Of a stretch of DNA of 64,000 bases, positions 12,995-24,449 are shown piece after piece. The stretch lies in contig CAJNDS010001835.1 in assembly GCA_905221605.1 (NCBI GenBank), forward strand, positions 389,101 to 453,100, read 5' to 3'. The stretch comes from Symbiodinium natans. Its lineage: Eukaryota; Sar; Dinophyceae; Suessiales; Symbiodiniaceae. Positions within the stretch are counted from its first letter, which is position 1. The number at the start of each line of letters is the position of its first letter. The translations under genes were made by a program, and so were the position numbers. A model generated the notes under the pieces. That model made no database searches and was not told the DNA's origin. It saw only the letters and a program-made list of their open reading frames with translations.

Positions 12995-13240
12995 CTGAGG
13001 AACTCCTTGTAGTTCACAAGGCCGTCATGATCCTCCCAGAATCTCTTGGACAACATCCAAAAGCCCTCCAACTTCAACATCGTCAGCGTCGGCCTCTCTC
13101 TATGCCTCTCCCAAAGCCCAAGAGAAGACCCGAAGCCCCGAAGACCCCCGGACCGGGTCGGCAAAGAGCAGCAGCTCATCGACCTCCTGCTCGCTGAGGG
13201 GAGCCTGGCCCTGGCGAGCAAATGGGGCACAGGATGGCAG
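12995..13240 (-). CDS. EF-hand protein, partial (two exons seen)
   Basis: Two adjacent minus-strand exons join to give one canonical EF-hand. The upstream exon ends at 13154 with SEQEVDELLLFADP. The downstream exon (13032-12995) begins DHDGLVNYKEFLR. Removing 13153-13033 (121 nt, GT-AG) restores the loop D-P-D-H-D-G-L-V-N-Y-K-E, which has acidic ligands at loop positions 1, 3, 5 and 12 and Gly at 6. It therefore looks competent to bind calcium. The upstream exon probably starts at one of the CAG acceptors near 13215. The donor after 12995 appears to be GC. The wording of the helix resembles the last EF-hand of calmodulin/centrin-like proteins, but only one hand is visible, so the protein cannot be named. 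The rest of the gene on either side was not found. Confidence 0.6.
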
Positions 13241-13299
13241 AGGCCAGGCGCTCCCCAGTAGCCTTGTGAGCAAAAAAAAACCTTCTTCTTGCTTCAAAT

Positions 13300-15020
13300 T
13301 GCTTCAAATTGCCTCCAATTTCTTCAAAAGTGCGTTAAGCTTCAAGAGGTCTGCGCTCTTTATGTGTGCAATACTTGCACTGCGTGTTTCTGTCTTCCGA
13401 CATCAGGGCCACGGCCCCCCCTCCCTCTAACTGAATGGCCAAGCCCTGACCTGGCCTCCTTCATCAAGAGTGCCCGGAGCTCAACTGCTGGGATGTAGTC
13501 GTCCTGTGCAGTTGCTCTGGGCGCATGTGCAGATGGGTGGCGGACAGGGTTGCGAACTCAACAGTACAGAGGGCCGACAACATCTCACCTTGTATGATGG
13601 GATCTATTCATGGTCACATCAAACGCAGGCCACCTTGAAGAATAACCGCTTTTAGCAGAATCACGCCTATCCGCTGGGAAACTCGGATTTTAGCTGGGAG
13701 GTAGGCTGGCTGTTCCCAGGCCCCAAGAAACTTAGCAACTTGTCAATCCTCAGCAATTTCCCACTTCTATACAAAGAGTTCATGCGACCCGGCTCTCCTT
13801 GAAAGCTTCCAGTGACTTGCGATATCTCACTAAAGCGATACGTGTAGCGCGCGATGGCAACACTGCAGAGCCCTTTGTGCAACTCTGGAAGAAGGTTCTT
13901 TGAGTGGGCGTTCCGTCTTCAGCCGTCCTTGTTGTCATCCAAGGCCTTGGGCACAATAGAAGGGCTCACTGCGCACTGACCCAAAGCCGGCCCAACCTCG
14001 AAGGTATGCGGGGCTGAAGTCAAGCTGTCTTCGCCAAGCAGCTTTCCTTGGGTTTGGGTCCAGGCATTGAACTTTCCACTTCGTTGGATTTTGGCAGCTT
14101 CCACAGCCAAACTACGGCCAATCTCTGTGCATCTGCACCGAAAATTTTGCTCCGGCATGGCACTGCTCATGATGCCTCGCCATTCATTTTGATCGATCCT
14201 TTGCATCAGGTCTGGAACGAAGGTATATCGCAGAGACTGCGGGCACTTCATCAGACGAGAGTGGGGGTTGCTCTGGCCTGCCATCATTGTTGGCATCGAT
14301 GTCATCAATCTGTCAAGATGCAGTGCGCACGCTGCTTCCCGATGCTAGAAGAACACATGCGCACGTTCAAAGATCTGCTTGACTTTGGCGGGCCATCAGC
14401 TGCACATCGTGGATGTCGCTGGAAGCGTCGATCTGTGTGAATGCTTGGCGTAGCGAATCCTCGGTTTCGAATCCAGCCAGTCCATGCCAGCCACGTTCCT
14501 TGCCATCTGTGTTTATGCTGCCAAGACTCTATGGTGATGACTCTCACTGGCTCCCCTGTTTTCTCGTCTTTGACCGTCTCTCCTTTGTCGTCCAGCTCCT
14601 CCTGTCAATGTGGGCAACCATGCTTGCAGAAGCAACCGTCTGCCCCGGATGCTTTCCTGGCTGAAGGCATCGAAGGATACTCGGATGATCTCCTGTTCAA
14701 CTTAACACCAAGAAAAATTGTCCAGCTCAATCACACGTCTGTGTCGGCTGCCTCCTCTTGTGGCGTGAGCTTGTGTCGGAACAAACGCCCCCCAGCCGGG
14801 TGCCCAGTAGGACCCGCATAGTACCTGGCTGGAGCTTGGACGAGCTTTGGCAGTGCTGAGTATACCTTAAGATTGATTTGCCGAGCTTTACAGGGCTTTA
14901 CACAGCAAGGCTCCCGGTCCGGCGCACGACATGGCGGAGACCGGAGCAGGCCCAGCTACGCGTCAAGCTGATAGCGCACGCAACAGGGATTCACGCACAA
15001 TGCTCCTCGGATTTCCTGGG
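13300..15020. other. Mostly unassigned; weak coding signal on the minus strand
   Basis: A 129-codon minus-strand frame (14308-13919) and an 80-codon one (14547-14305) are the longest. Neither contains a motif I recognise. Plus-strand frames at 14441-14821 look like shadows. Nothing firm. Confidence 0.3.
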
Positions 15021-15021
15021 G

Positions 15022-15342
15022 TTACATTGCAACAAACTTCGGGACACGTCTTTTTATCCTTTTGCATGTCATCAAACTATCGGCGCCACTTTGCGTCGCG
15101 TGATTCCATGTAAAGCAGAGTAAGCCATCTGTACGCACGAAAAGCCGCCACCCACAAGCGCCAGTGTTGTTGTCACGAAGTCGTACCTCAACCAAAAAAA
15201 CGAGTGTGCAACCTGAGGACAATGCCATCTCGGAGTTGAAACCTCGTTTGAAACCAACCGGGCACCAGTGGTGACGCTGCGAGATCACCACCTCGACAGG
15301 TGCCAGGTCGAAGGAGAGCTTCACCTTTGACAAGGATTCCAC
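15022..15342 (-). CDS. Unrecognised exon
   Basis: A 106-codon minus-strand frame with globular composition: alternating hydrophobic strands, and segments VKLSFDLAPVEVVISQRHHW and CTLVFLVEVRLRDNN. It looks like a beta-rich fold rather than a random frame. No family recognised, and splice sites not resolved. Confidence 0.35.
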   Translation of the reverse strand: MESLSKVKLSFDLAPVEVVISQRHHWCPVGFKRGFNSEMALSSGCTLVFLVEVRLRDNNTGACGWRLFVRTDGLLCFTWNHATQSGADSLMTCKRIKRRVPKFVAM

Positions 15343-15486
15343 TCAAGATTGTGGCTCCACACTCACATGATACAGGACTTGGTAGGCCGCCTTCGGTGAC
15401 TCATGTCGAGGGTAGGTCTGCATGTACCACTGATGCCTGAGCAAATGCTCTCGACACATCTCCTATTCTCAAGGCCTGCGACATAT

Positions 15487-16041
15487 TCACCTGCTGGCAG
15501 TAGACGTCGCTCTTGGGGACCGCGCTAAAACGTCAGACAAGTCACGTGTACAGGTAAAGTCGTGCGCGCTCGTTGCTGTCGAGTCGGGTATGGACAATCT
15601 TGATGTAATGATGGGCTCCTTGCCGCTCAAGCTGCCCCAAAAGCAAAAAAGGCTTGTTGTGCAGCAGTTCCCGTCGACATGCTCAGGTCCTTGGTGAAAG
15701 TGGGCTGATGCAAAAACCTTGCCATCAAGCGTTGTGCCATGCGTCCCATAGGTGGCCTCACACAACCAGGCTGATGCAATTTGTTCCAACCAATGTGCGA
15801 GTCTCTTTCTCTGCTCAAAGTCCCAACGACAAACTCTAATTATACCTCTAAGCCACTTGTAAGCATCTGAAGGCTGCAGCCGCGCGGCCGGAAGCTGGGC
15901 CTTCAGCTCCTGGCGCTCGCCCTCTTCATCGAGCGGCCTGGTGGACTCTGCAGGGGGTGCTACCTCGAGCTCGAAGCAACTTGCCAAGCCTACCAAACGA
16001 CAGGTGGTGAACGATGTGGGACACGTTGGTGAAGGCTGCAT
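15487..16041 (-). CDS. Unrecognised exon(s)
   Basis: A 184-codon minus-strand frame. The central third (about 15940-15700) is the most protein-like. It is a charged helix-rich stretch containing EEGERQELKAQLPAARLQPS followed by a Trp/Arg-rich helix around RWDFEQRKRLAHWLEQIAS. The two ends are poorer and may be intron. No domain recognised. Confidence 0.35.
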   Translation of the reverse strand: MQPSPTCPTSFTTCRLVGLASCFELEVAPPAESTRPLDEEGERQELKAQLPAARLQPSDAYKWLRGIIRVCRWDFEQRKRLAHWLEQIASAWLCEATYGTHGTTLDGKVFASAHFHQGPEHVDGNCCTTSLFCFWGSLSGKEPIITSRLSIPDSTATSAHDFTCTRDLSDVLARSPRATSTASR

Positions 16042-16128
16042 TCAGAACATGATCATCTCCACTCTTTGCGTGGATGTGGATAGTGCCCGGAACACGAGGG
16101 ACATCTATATGTCCACCTCAGCTCGTGG

Positions 16129-17203
16129 TCACCAGGACACTGAACGCCCAACTTGCTTCGAGTGAACTGATATTCCTGCTTTCTGCTCGTAAAGGCAGCG
16201 GCTAACCCGGCAACCTTCTTGAAAGACGTCGTGCTTTGTGACGTGCGTGTGCAAGTGGCGACCTTTCACAACGTCAGTGGCGATGCGTGTGAAGGCATCC
16301 TTGGGTCTCGTGCGAAGAGACCAAGTGAGGGGCACTTGCCAACAGAATGTCAAATGGAATGCAGTAATTTTTAATTCGGACCGGGCTCTCAAGGTTGCCC
16401 AGCACACGCCTAACCGTCTAACTTTTGCATCCAGGCCTCTGGCGAACAATGCGGTACCCCTCTAAAACATTGGTTCTTCCCCCTAGGTAACTGAACCTCA
16501 AAACCAACGAGACAGAAAGAGAATCCCCCTCTATATTCACAGCTGCCACGGGTCGTAGCACTGTTGGGCCATCTTGGGGTCCATTATCAGCATCTGGTCG
16601 AACATGTCCATGGCCAAAAGGATGGGAGCTGCGGCAGAGTTCCGCACTGCGGACTTGGGAGATGTTGTGCACATCTGACTTTGCCCTGCTCCTGCCTGGG
16701 AAGGCAAACTTCAAGTCGCGATGTGGTGCCTTGGCCCTCTCCTGAGTGGACGCCCACGCAGCGACACAGGCATGAGGACTTTGCTTGTTCCACCAGTCGG
16801 TCAAAGAGTCCGGAATATTCGTGATGCTTTAAGGGTTTTGTGGCCTAATTCAGGGAAAAATGCAAGTACAGAGGCGTCCATTCGCCTGACGCGATGGGCG
16901 GGATGCATTCCCTGGAATTCTAGAACAGAATCTGCGCAAAGAGTTGATTTCAAAATTTCTGGAACGGAGTGGGTGCGAAACAACAAATCGGCGATGTTAT
17001 GATGTTTATGAGCTTTGGGTGGTCTCAATCTCCGCCCAAGTCTCCGCCACACTGCGTGGGTAGAGGCGCATCAAAGGAAAGCGCGTCACGCCCTCCTGCG
17101 GACAGTGTGTACACAGGTTGGCTGGAGTACGAATGACAATCATGACGACATAATCTTCGAGCAAGGTCCTGCTGGCAAAGCTCTGGAAAGCCTTCTGGTC
17201 CAC
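16129..17203 (-). CDS. Unrecognised multi-exon gene
   Basis: At least two minus-strand segments look coding. The one at 17203-17010 contains AFQSFASRTLLEDYVVMIVI and ends in a charged stretch with PRSVAETWAEIETTQSS. The one at about 16340-16150 contains RPKDAFTRIATDVVKGRHLH. They lie in different frames, which fits separate exons. I recognise no family and cannot place the joins. Treat this as a locus, not a gene model. Confidence 0.35.
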
Positions 17204-17959
17204 AGTTTACTTGCAGAGCCCACGCATCCGCACGAGTGCCATCGGCATCATTCATGGTAAGGCGTCCTTCGGGAGGTGGAGTGCTCTGAACTTGAAGTGC
17301 AATGCCCATGTTCCACAGATTCACAACAGTACTGTTAATCCTCATACAACACATACAACACTTGGTGTTGCACAGAGGTTCATGTCATCCCTAAAGCACA
17401 TCTGTGTTCACTAAGACATCTGGCAACGACACTTCGCTCTTCATGTTGCGAAACGTCAGCTCAGCGCTATTGTTTATCCACTATTTTCTTGCTGCTGCTT
17501 TCCTTCCTTTCCCTGCCACATGTTTGCCATGATTGCTGGCATCCATATCTTCACAAACAACTCGGCGAAAGAATGTTTCGCTGGTTCAGTCACCACTTTG
17601 TTCAGCATGATTGAACCGATAGATAGATACAGAAATAAAGGGAGAGACGCATAAAAGATACGGTGGCAGGCCCAATCTGATGTCGCAAGACTCGGTATCA
17701 GCTACGGTGTGATCCGGTATGCATCTTATCATTGGCTAACTGGCACACCTGGCAATGCCAAGAAAGCCACTTGCTACTACTCACTATTCATACTGCGCGA
17801 AGTGACTTTCGCAGCAACCTACCAATCAAGTCTCAATGTCCTTCGTTGACATCTTTCGACCATCGCACCCAAGCCGGCATCATCATCTTGCAAGGCCCCG
17901 CGCTGCGAACGCAGAAAAGCACGAAGACAACGTCATGGGCCTGCAAAAAAACTAGCGCC

Positions 17960-18645
17960 AGAGAAAAGCCAGCAAAGAATGAGAGGACTGTTGAAAGAAA
18001 TCAGGAATACGGCATCTGACTACGGGACGTGATCGGGATCGCCTCCAAGGCATCATGGAAGTCTCCACGATCCACTTCTCCTGCAGCATATCATAAACTA
18101 GTTCGGGCCCCGGTCGGAAGCCTTTCCACCGACGCAAACACCCACTGCGTCTTCTTGTGAGCTAAAGCCGTGATGAAAGCCTGCAGACAACCAATCGGCA
18201 TCGAGCTGTGACTGCTCTTCCGCCGACAGCTTTGGGCGGTCTGCATACTCCTTGGCATGGAGGTTCTGAACTCTGTGGGCAGGCCATCGAGCTTCCAACT
18301 TTGCGCAGCAATTTCGTGGTTGCTTGAGCAAGGCCAATACTATAAACCCCACCCTTATCACAAACAGCGCCCAGCAGCGAGCTCAGTTAATTCCTCGTCG
18401 GTGTACGCATGGCCCTTCTCGGCCCCTGTGCAGAGCGCGCACATCATAGGGCTTCCATGGTAGCCATGGTAGCTTCCCGCATACATGGGAGGCACGACGG
18501 GTCCTTTGTGGTCGATCGGCTGCTTCTGAACATCCCGCGTTAGGTTGGAGCGAACATTCCCAAAGGCATCGAAGACCTGTGCCAGCCCGCAATCACAAAG
18601 CAACAAATAGATCACATTTGTGTTTCCTTCTAGGTTCCAAGACAA
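17960..18645 (-). CDS. Unrecognised multi-exon gene
   Basis: Three consecutive minus-strand segments look strongly coding. (1) About 18590-18375 includes VFDAFGNVRSNLTRD, then a Gly/Tyr/His cluster YAGSYHGYHGSPMMCALC, ending TDEELTELAAG. (2) About 18312-18130 follows a CAAAG acceptor and includes RPKLSAEEQSQLDADW. (3) About 18120-17990 includes GPELVYDMLQEKWIVET. The segments are separated by intron-like gaps, and the strand matches the other host genes. The Cys pair in MMCALC with nearby His suggests, but does not prove, a metal site. I do not recognise the family. This is among the better unassigned coding signals in the window. Confidence 0.5.
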
Positions 18646-18649
18646 GCAG

Positions 18650-21600
18650 CCCCTACAGTGGCATAATTGCAGGATAAATCTGCAATCGACACGTTGAAGG
18701 TTATCCTCAAAAGCTCGCTCTGGTCGGAGTCAATCCTCGGCGGCTGTCATCGAAAGAACAAGTCCCAATTCTGTCCAGGCCCTCAGCTTCAGAAGACAAG
18801 CCCGGCATATTCATCGGGGCAGGGCTTGCAGGAGACCATCTTACTCTTCGCACGGCAAGGCACTCCAACCGGGAGGAAGCATAATTATCCAGGAAAGCAT
18901 GCCTGCAGAAAGTCAGACACCACATTGTACTGTAAAGAACACGATGTTAACAATGCCCATTCATGGCGCCTTCGGCCTCTGAGAAAGAAAGACAGCCCTT
19001 GCCTAGCTCAATCACCGGACTCCTTGAAAATGCCAGGTGGCAGCTGCAAAGCCAGCAGGGTGGAGCAAAGCACTGCTGCGACAACCGTCGCCCATACCCC
19101 CAGCCACCTTGGCTTCGAACTGCCTTGGGTTTTTGTTATTTGGAGTAGTTTCTTATTAACGCGATCTGGCTGCGTCTCCTCCTGTAGGATGCCTTTGGCT
19201 GGGCTGCGAAAAATGTCCAGGGACCTTGGCTGGACAACAAATTAAAGCGGTCCTTCAACCTCAGCTGCTCTGGCCCATGAACATCCAGTGGCCGTGGGCA
19301 AATTACACAGCTCTTGCTTGCAGCATCAGGGCTTGAAGCTCGCAACGCGGCGTCTCAGCCCATCGGGCATTCCGGCATCCAGCGGTCCAGCCGCAGGGCC
19401 CAGTCATTGGAGGTGCTGTCAAAGATTGCCAACTGTTTTTTTGCTCACATCACCGCAAACTTTTCCGAACATGACACCCACACTGTACCTGCACATTCCT
19501 GCTGACTTAAGGAGTGTAAAGTTAGGCATTGACACATTTGTTATGCACAGTTCACAACCTCAAGGAATGAAGCGCCCATTTGCCTATGGTTCAAGACTGC
19601 GGGCCGTGCAGAGCTGTATATCGGTTCTGACAATGGCTGCATCACTGGGATCCGAACATCTTGGGCGGTCAAGTGCTCAAGGCCTGCACCGAGAATGGCT
19701 GACGTGATCGACCTGACAGGCCATCGAAGTCAACCGCCCAATGTCCGTACTGCCAACCCATGCCAGATTCCAGGCCTTACAAGGTCCGGCACCGCTCGGC
19801 CCATCGTGGCAAAGCTACCAGCCAAGGAGATCAGCCTCAGCACAGCCCATCAAACACATGTACTTCCCAAATCCCCGACCGTTACAAAAAATGCAAAGTT
19901 TTCGCGTACCCTGAGTAAACTACTTTGCACATACCAAATCATGGAACCGATTTCAAACCCCATCCCACCCTGGGGTGCCAGCTGCTGCGGGGACAGACAA
20001 TGGAGGCGGCGCTGAACCTGCGAGCCCATGCTGAAGCCCTCCTGATGCTGATGCTGGTGCTGATAGGCTGGCATCTACTGTGACTGAGAGCACGACCTCC
20101 ACTGCAAGCATGTCCACCAGAGACACATCGTGCCGCCCCATCCTCTGCACTTGAAAGCGCGAGAATACTTCAGGCTACTGTTGACGAATTGAGGAGAAGA
20201 TCGACTAGCGCATCCCTGCCCGGGCTGGGAGGAGGACTGTGCCAAGCACCTTGTCTTGCCAAATGTCCACACAACTCATGGTTCCAGCGTCTCCACACGC
20301 ACGTCTACTTCTGTGGAAATCACTGCCACGGCATGCGCCAGACATGAAGGCCCACAAACTCCCAACCCTGCAAAACTACAGAGGCTTGATCTTCCTTGAG
20401 ACCCGAGATGCAGACCACGCGGAGGACACCAGGTCTGAGTCACTGAAGCTCCGCATGCATCTGCAGACTGCCTTCGCGAGCGCCTCTGAAAAACCACCAC
20501 CAAATTGGCCCGTCATTTGCTAACAGCATGGTCATTGATCGCAGCTCCAGCGCAGCTCCAGATCCCACAACCAACTGACGTGGCTTTGCAACAGCCACAA
20601 AGCCTCGCTCGCCACGTCGTGGCCCGGCAACCGGGAAAGGCATTGTAAGGCATTGGCCTAAGCAGGTTGACTTCAAGCTACCAGATCTACCAGCAAATGA
20701 TGCCAAAACCAAGTTCTTTTGTCATTCCTACGGCACGAAAGGAGAAGGTGCACCCTGGACTCCTGAACCTCAGCGAATTGAATCGGGCAAACCTGGGTTC
20801 TGGACGAGCTGCTGTGGGGTGAAGACATCGGCCTGTTTCGGCTTGCTCTTGCAGACAGCCGCAAAGACCGAACAAAACCCATGGAGTGTTTCCACGTGGC
20901 CGCAATTTGCTCAGGCGAAACCATGCCAGGTCGTTACTTTGCGTTAGCCTACTTGCAGCCTCAAGGCTCGTCATGAGTCTCGAAGCTGCGTACTGCGTTC
21001 TGCTCAAGGTTCGACCTCCCCTGATTGGAGCATATTGGAGCCTGTGCATCTCGCTCCTTACCACGAACGGCCCCCCCATGCCATCTTCCTGGCCCACCTC
21101 GGCAGCGCAGCGAGTGGCCAGACGCCAGCAAGGCCCTCGCTCCGCCGCGGCCGGCCTGGGGCAAAACTTTTCAAAGTTTGGAGATCGGAAAAACCTTGTG
21201 TTTACTCTATAGATGAGGATGGAAGCAAGGCATCAGCGTTCCGGGTTGGCACATACCCGGCAAACCCACGTTAAAATCCCGCCATCCGCGTAAGCCAGCT
21301 CCGATCGCCCGCCCTCCTGAGAACTCAACTGTCTGGATATTGTCCACAACCTCGACAATAAACACGCGCTCATGCAAGACACGACATGCAACGTGCATGG
21401 TACATCATGGCACACCGATGATGCCAATGCACGGTCTTTTCTTATGCTACGAGGCCGGCGCAGTGTCCCCAGCTCCTCTATGTCGCAGCTGTCAGCCTGT
21501 CTTGTTGAGAACAGCTGCCATGCCAAGACTGACACGGATGCATCACGACGCATTTGCCATTTTTCCAGACTTCAGATGCGGCGGCAGTGTTCAACGCAGA

Positions 21601-21820
21601 GGCTCTGCCTCGGGCCAGCGACGCAGAAGCTAAAACACCAGTGTGGTCTAACACTTTGAACCTTCCGGCGTTCATGGCTTGAATGGCTAATCGCGAAGCA
21701 CCTGTCCGTGCCATCGCATCCTACTCGCGACCTATGGGCTCACAAGGCATCACAAGGCCACGTAGAGTGTATGGACCGATGCTTCCTCAGGCCCAGGGCA
21801 TTGGACACAGTCTACCGTTT
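18650..21820. other. No recognisable gene
   Basis: About 3.2 kb without a frame I can defend. A 192-codon plus-strand frame (18667-19245) has the composition of a chance frame and no motif. Minus-strand frames near 20.7-21.1 kb are similar. Confidence 0.4.
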
Positions 21821-21824
21821 GCTT

Positions 21825-23105
21825 TAGATAAGTTCTTGCAAGCAAGGCAACTCCACGAGCTGCACTTTTTGCAACTGAAGTTCCACCTCCATACGCAGCA
21901 TGATGTCCAGCTCCTTAGGGCTCAGAACTGTGCTCGCCAATGCTCGCCTGTGTAATGCACATGTGTTGTCTCCATGGGGGGGCCACAGCCTCTGCAGACT
22001 CTCGCGCTCTGCTTGCCATTTCCCTATGCGCAGCTCACGGCGGCTCTGTGCGCAGCTGAGGTGCCAGGATTGTATCTTGGTCTGGCGATTTCCGAGCATT
22101 GCTGATGTGAGGAAGGGCGCCCAAGACTTGCAGGTCGCCATAGACGATGGCCCCAGCTGTCACGGAGACCGTCTTCACATGGTGCGACACTAAGGCCTCT
22201 AAACCTCAGCAGGTTTTTTGCGACTACTGTCTTTTGTGGGATATCCATGTCTGTGGGCAAAGCTTAGCCTGTGACCAGAACTGCCATCAGGAGCTCGAAA
22301 AGTTGCCAAGGCTATGCGCAGTCGGTGCACCCAGTCATCCCAGCCGGAGAAGACCTGAGTACAAACGGCAAAGGAGCTGACACCAATGGCGGCCTGTCGC
22401 AAAGAACTGAGCTTGAGACCTGTCTCCAAAAGACCTGACCTTGGTGCACATCCGCCAAGGATGCCCGGCGCACTCGCCCGTTGTGGAAGTGCCGGTCGTC
22501 ACCCAGGCTTTGTAGCTGCGCCACTGCGGGTGAAGCCTCGACTTCTGCTGTGGACGCACCAGGCGGCGGAAGCAGAGCGGTCCAGATCAGAGGCAGATAG
22601 AAAGCCTTAGCAGGAGTGGGCGCTTCACTGCACTTTATGGCCGCTTCTCTCCTTTCCGGTAGATATGCACCTGGAAGCATAGAATGGAACTTGTTCAAAG
22701 ATAAGTGACTGAGCCGGATCTGGGTACCGACTTGCCAGCTTCAGGCCAATCTGAGCACACGGTGAGATGTGGAAAAGCCTCGACGCATCGCTGAGGCCGC
22801 ACTCGCTGCAGGTCCTCCAGAGTCAGTTGTGGCCTGTCCAGGTTGCGTTGTTGGGCGGCATCCCAATTTGAGTCGCCCTTGCCCTTGCCACCCTTACCAC
22901 CCCTGCCACCCTGGCCACCCTGGCCACCCTTTCCCTTGCTGCCCTCACCGCCCTTCCCGCCCTTGCCCTGCTTCGCCTCAGCCTTACCCTTAGCTTTGGG
23001 TTTGCTCCGGCTTTGGCCCTTCCCACCCTCCTTGCCGTCCTTGCCATCCTGACCTGTGGCTTCGGCCTTCGGTGGGGGATCTTTGCTGGGTTCGTAGCCA
23101 CTCAT
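21825..23105 (-). CDS. Gly/Lys-rich protein, multi-exon, unrecognised
   Basis: The minus-strand frame opens with an ATG at 23105 (MSGYEPSKDPPPKAEATGQD). It continues as a low-complexity Gly/Lys/Gln-rich tail (about 23050-22870) built of GKGG, GQGG and GRGG triplet expansions, then becomes ordinary protein around NLDRPQLTLEDLQRVRP. Further coding-like segments follow at about 22530-22420 and, most clearly, at 22080-21830. The last is a Leu/Glu-rich coiled-coil-like stretch containing QSRRELRIGKWQAERESLQR and, further on, SPKELDIMLRMEVELQLQ. The GKGG region is disordered and basic and could bind nucleic acid; that is inference from composition only. Exon joins and the stop codon were not resolved. 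Confidence 0.45.
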
Positions 23106-23109
23106 GGCC

Positions 23110-24280
23110 GCGGGCAGGCGTGAACTGATTGACTTACTTGGCCGGTTTGTTACAGTTAGTCTTTGTTCTGCGTTTTTGCCCGAGCCTTCTCAGAGTCACC
23201 AGTGAGCCTTGAAGCGTTCAATGACTGTATCTACCGCGAACAATGAAGGAGCTGGGAGCCACAACGGTGCCGCGCAATGCGTCTCAACGGTAATTGGAGA
23301 GAGGCAATGATCACGTGCACATGCGATGCAAGAACTTAATCGGAAACTGCGCCCGCCCATGCGCCGTTTGATAAAGATAATGGGTCGTGCGAGCCAAAAC
23401 GAATTCTCTCAAGGCTTGCCGTGCTTGGGCGGGTGCTAATTCTGCTAACCATGCTCGTATGAGCCACAGCACAGTTGGGCCACACTGTGTGTAACATCCT
23501 GGGACCGTACATTCACCCGCCTATTGGTTGGAAGCCTTTGGAGCTGCAGAGCAGCACTAAGCAAAGCTGACTTTTGAGCCAATTCCTGGGGAAGTTTCGA
23601 TCTTCCCCACTAAAACTGCCCAAAGAAAGGCATGCATCGGTGCCCCTCTGTCAACGGGCTCCACCTGGGCTGCCCAGGTGCTAGGCATGGAGAGCCGAAG
23701 CGACGCCCTCGCGTGACGGCTTCATCCTAGAGTCCTGCGCGGGGTGCGAGCCGAGACATTGAGGAACAAAAAGCTCAATGATACCTCGGCCGCGCCCGCA
23801 GAACCTGAGAGGGTCCAACGCGCCGCTCTGAGCAGCAAGTGCTCGTCTGATTCGTTTGGATGCATGCCTCGCCAAATTTGGAAGATGTAAAGGGAGGTGG
23901 TGCAGAATCAGAGTAGCGCTGCGGGACCCTTCTACGCATCAAATTGCAACGCCGCGGCTTCGCTGGCGTCGACAAAATTTGGGAGCAAAACCAACGCCAG
24001 AACTTCTCTGTTCAGTGAGGGGCGCTGGCTAGCCCACCATGAGGCAGGGTGCATGCTTGGGAACTGCCCAGCTGCCACAAGCGTTCCTCCTACTGCCGCT
24101 TGCTGCATGGTTCAAGTTTGGGGGGCACAGTCACTCCCTGAAAGCACACACCCTGAACAGCAAACAGAATTAGACAAGTCGCTGGCGACTTCTGTCCAGC
24201 ACTCCGACTCCAGCACCTCAGGAGCTGTAAACAAAGCAAAGGCTCTCGAATCCAAAAACTCGCCGACAAAAGCGTGTCCG
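23110..24280. other. No recognisable gene
   Basis: Upstream flank of the Gly/Lys-rich gene and downstream flank of the fibronectin-III gene on the minus strand. Only short frames, nothing recognisable. Confidence 0.4.
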
Positions 24281-24449
24281 AGCACCTAGACCCAGACTTC
24301 TGGATACTGTGGGAACCTAAGCTTTGGCCGCAATGGCCGCAATGGCCAAGCCCTTCTCATGCTGACAGGCGTCGACTTCAAAGTCGTTCCATCACCACAA
24401 CCGTCCCAGTCCAGCTCAAGCCACATTTGCCAACTGCGCCCTGGCGTAT

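Noticed and set aside
18667-19245. A 192-codon plus-strand frame
   Set aside because: Chance-like composition and no motif; opposite strand to all supported host genes.
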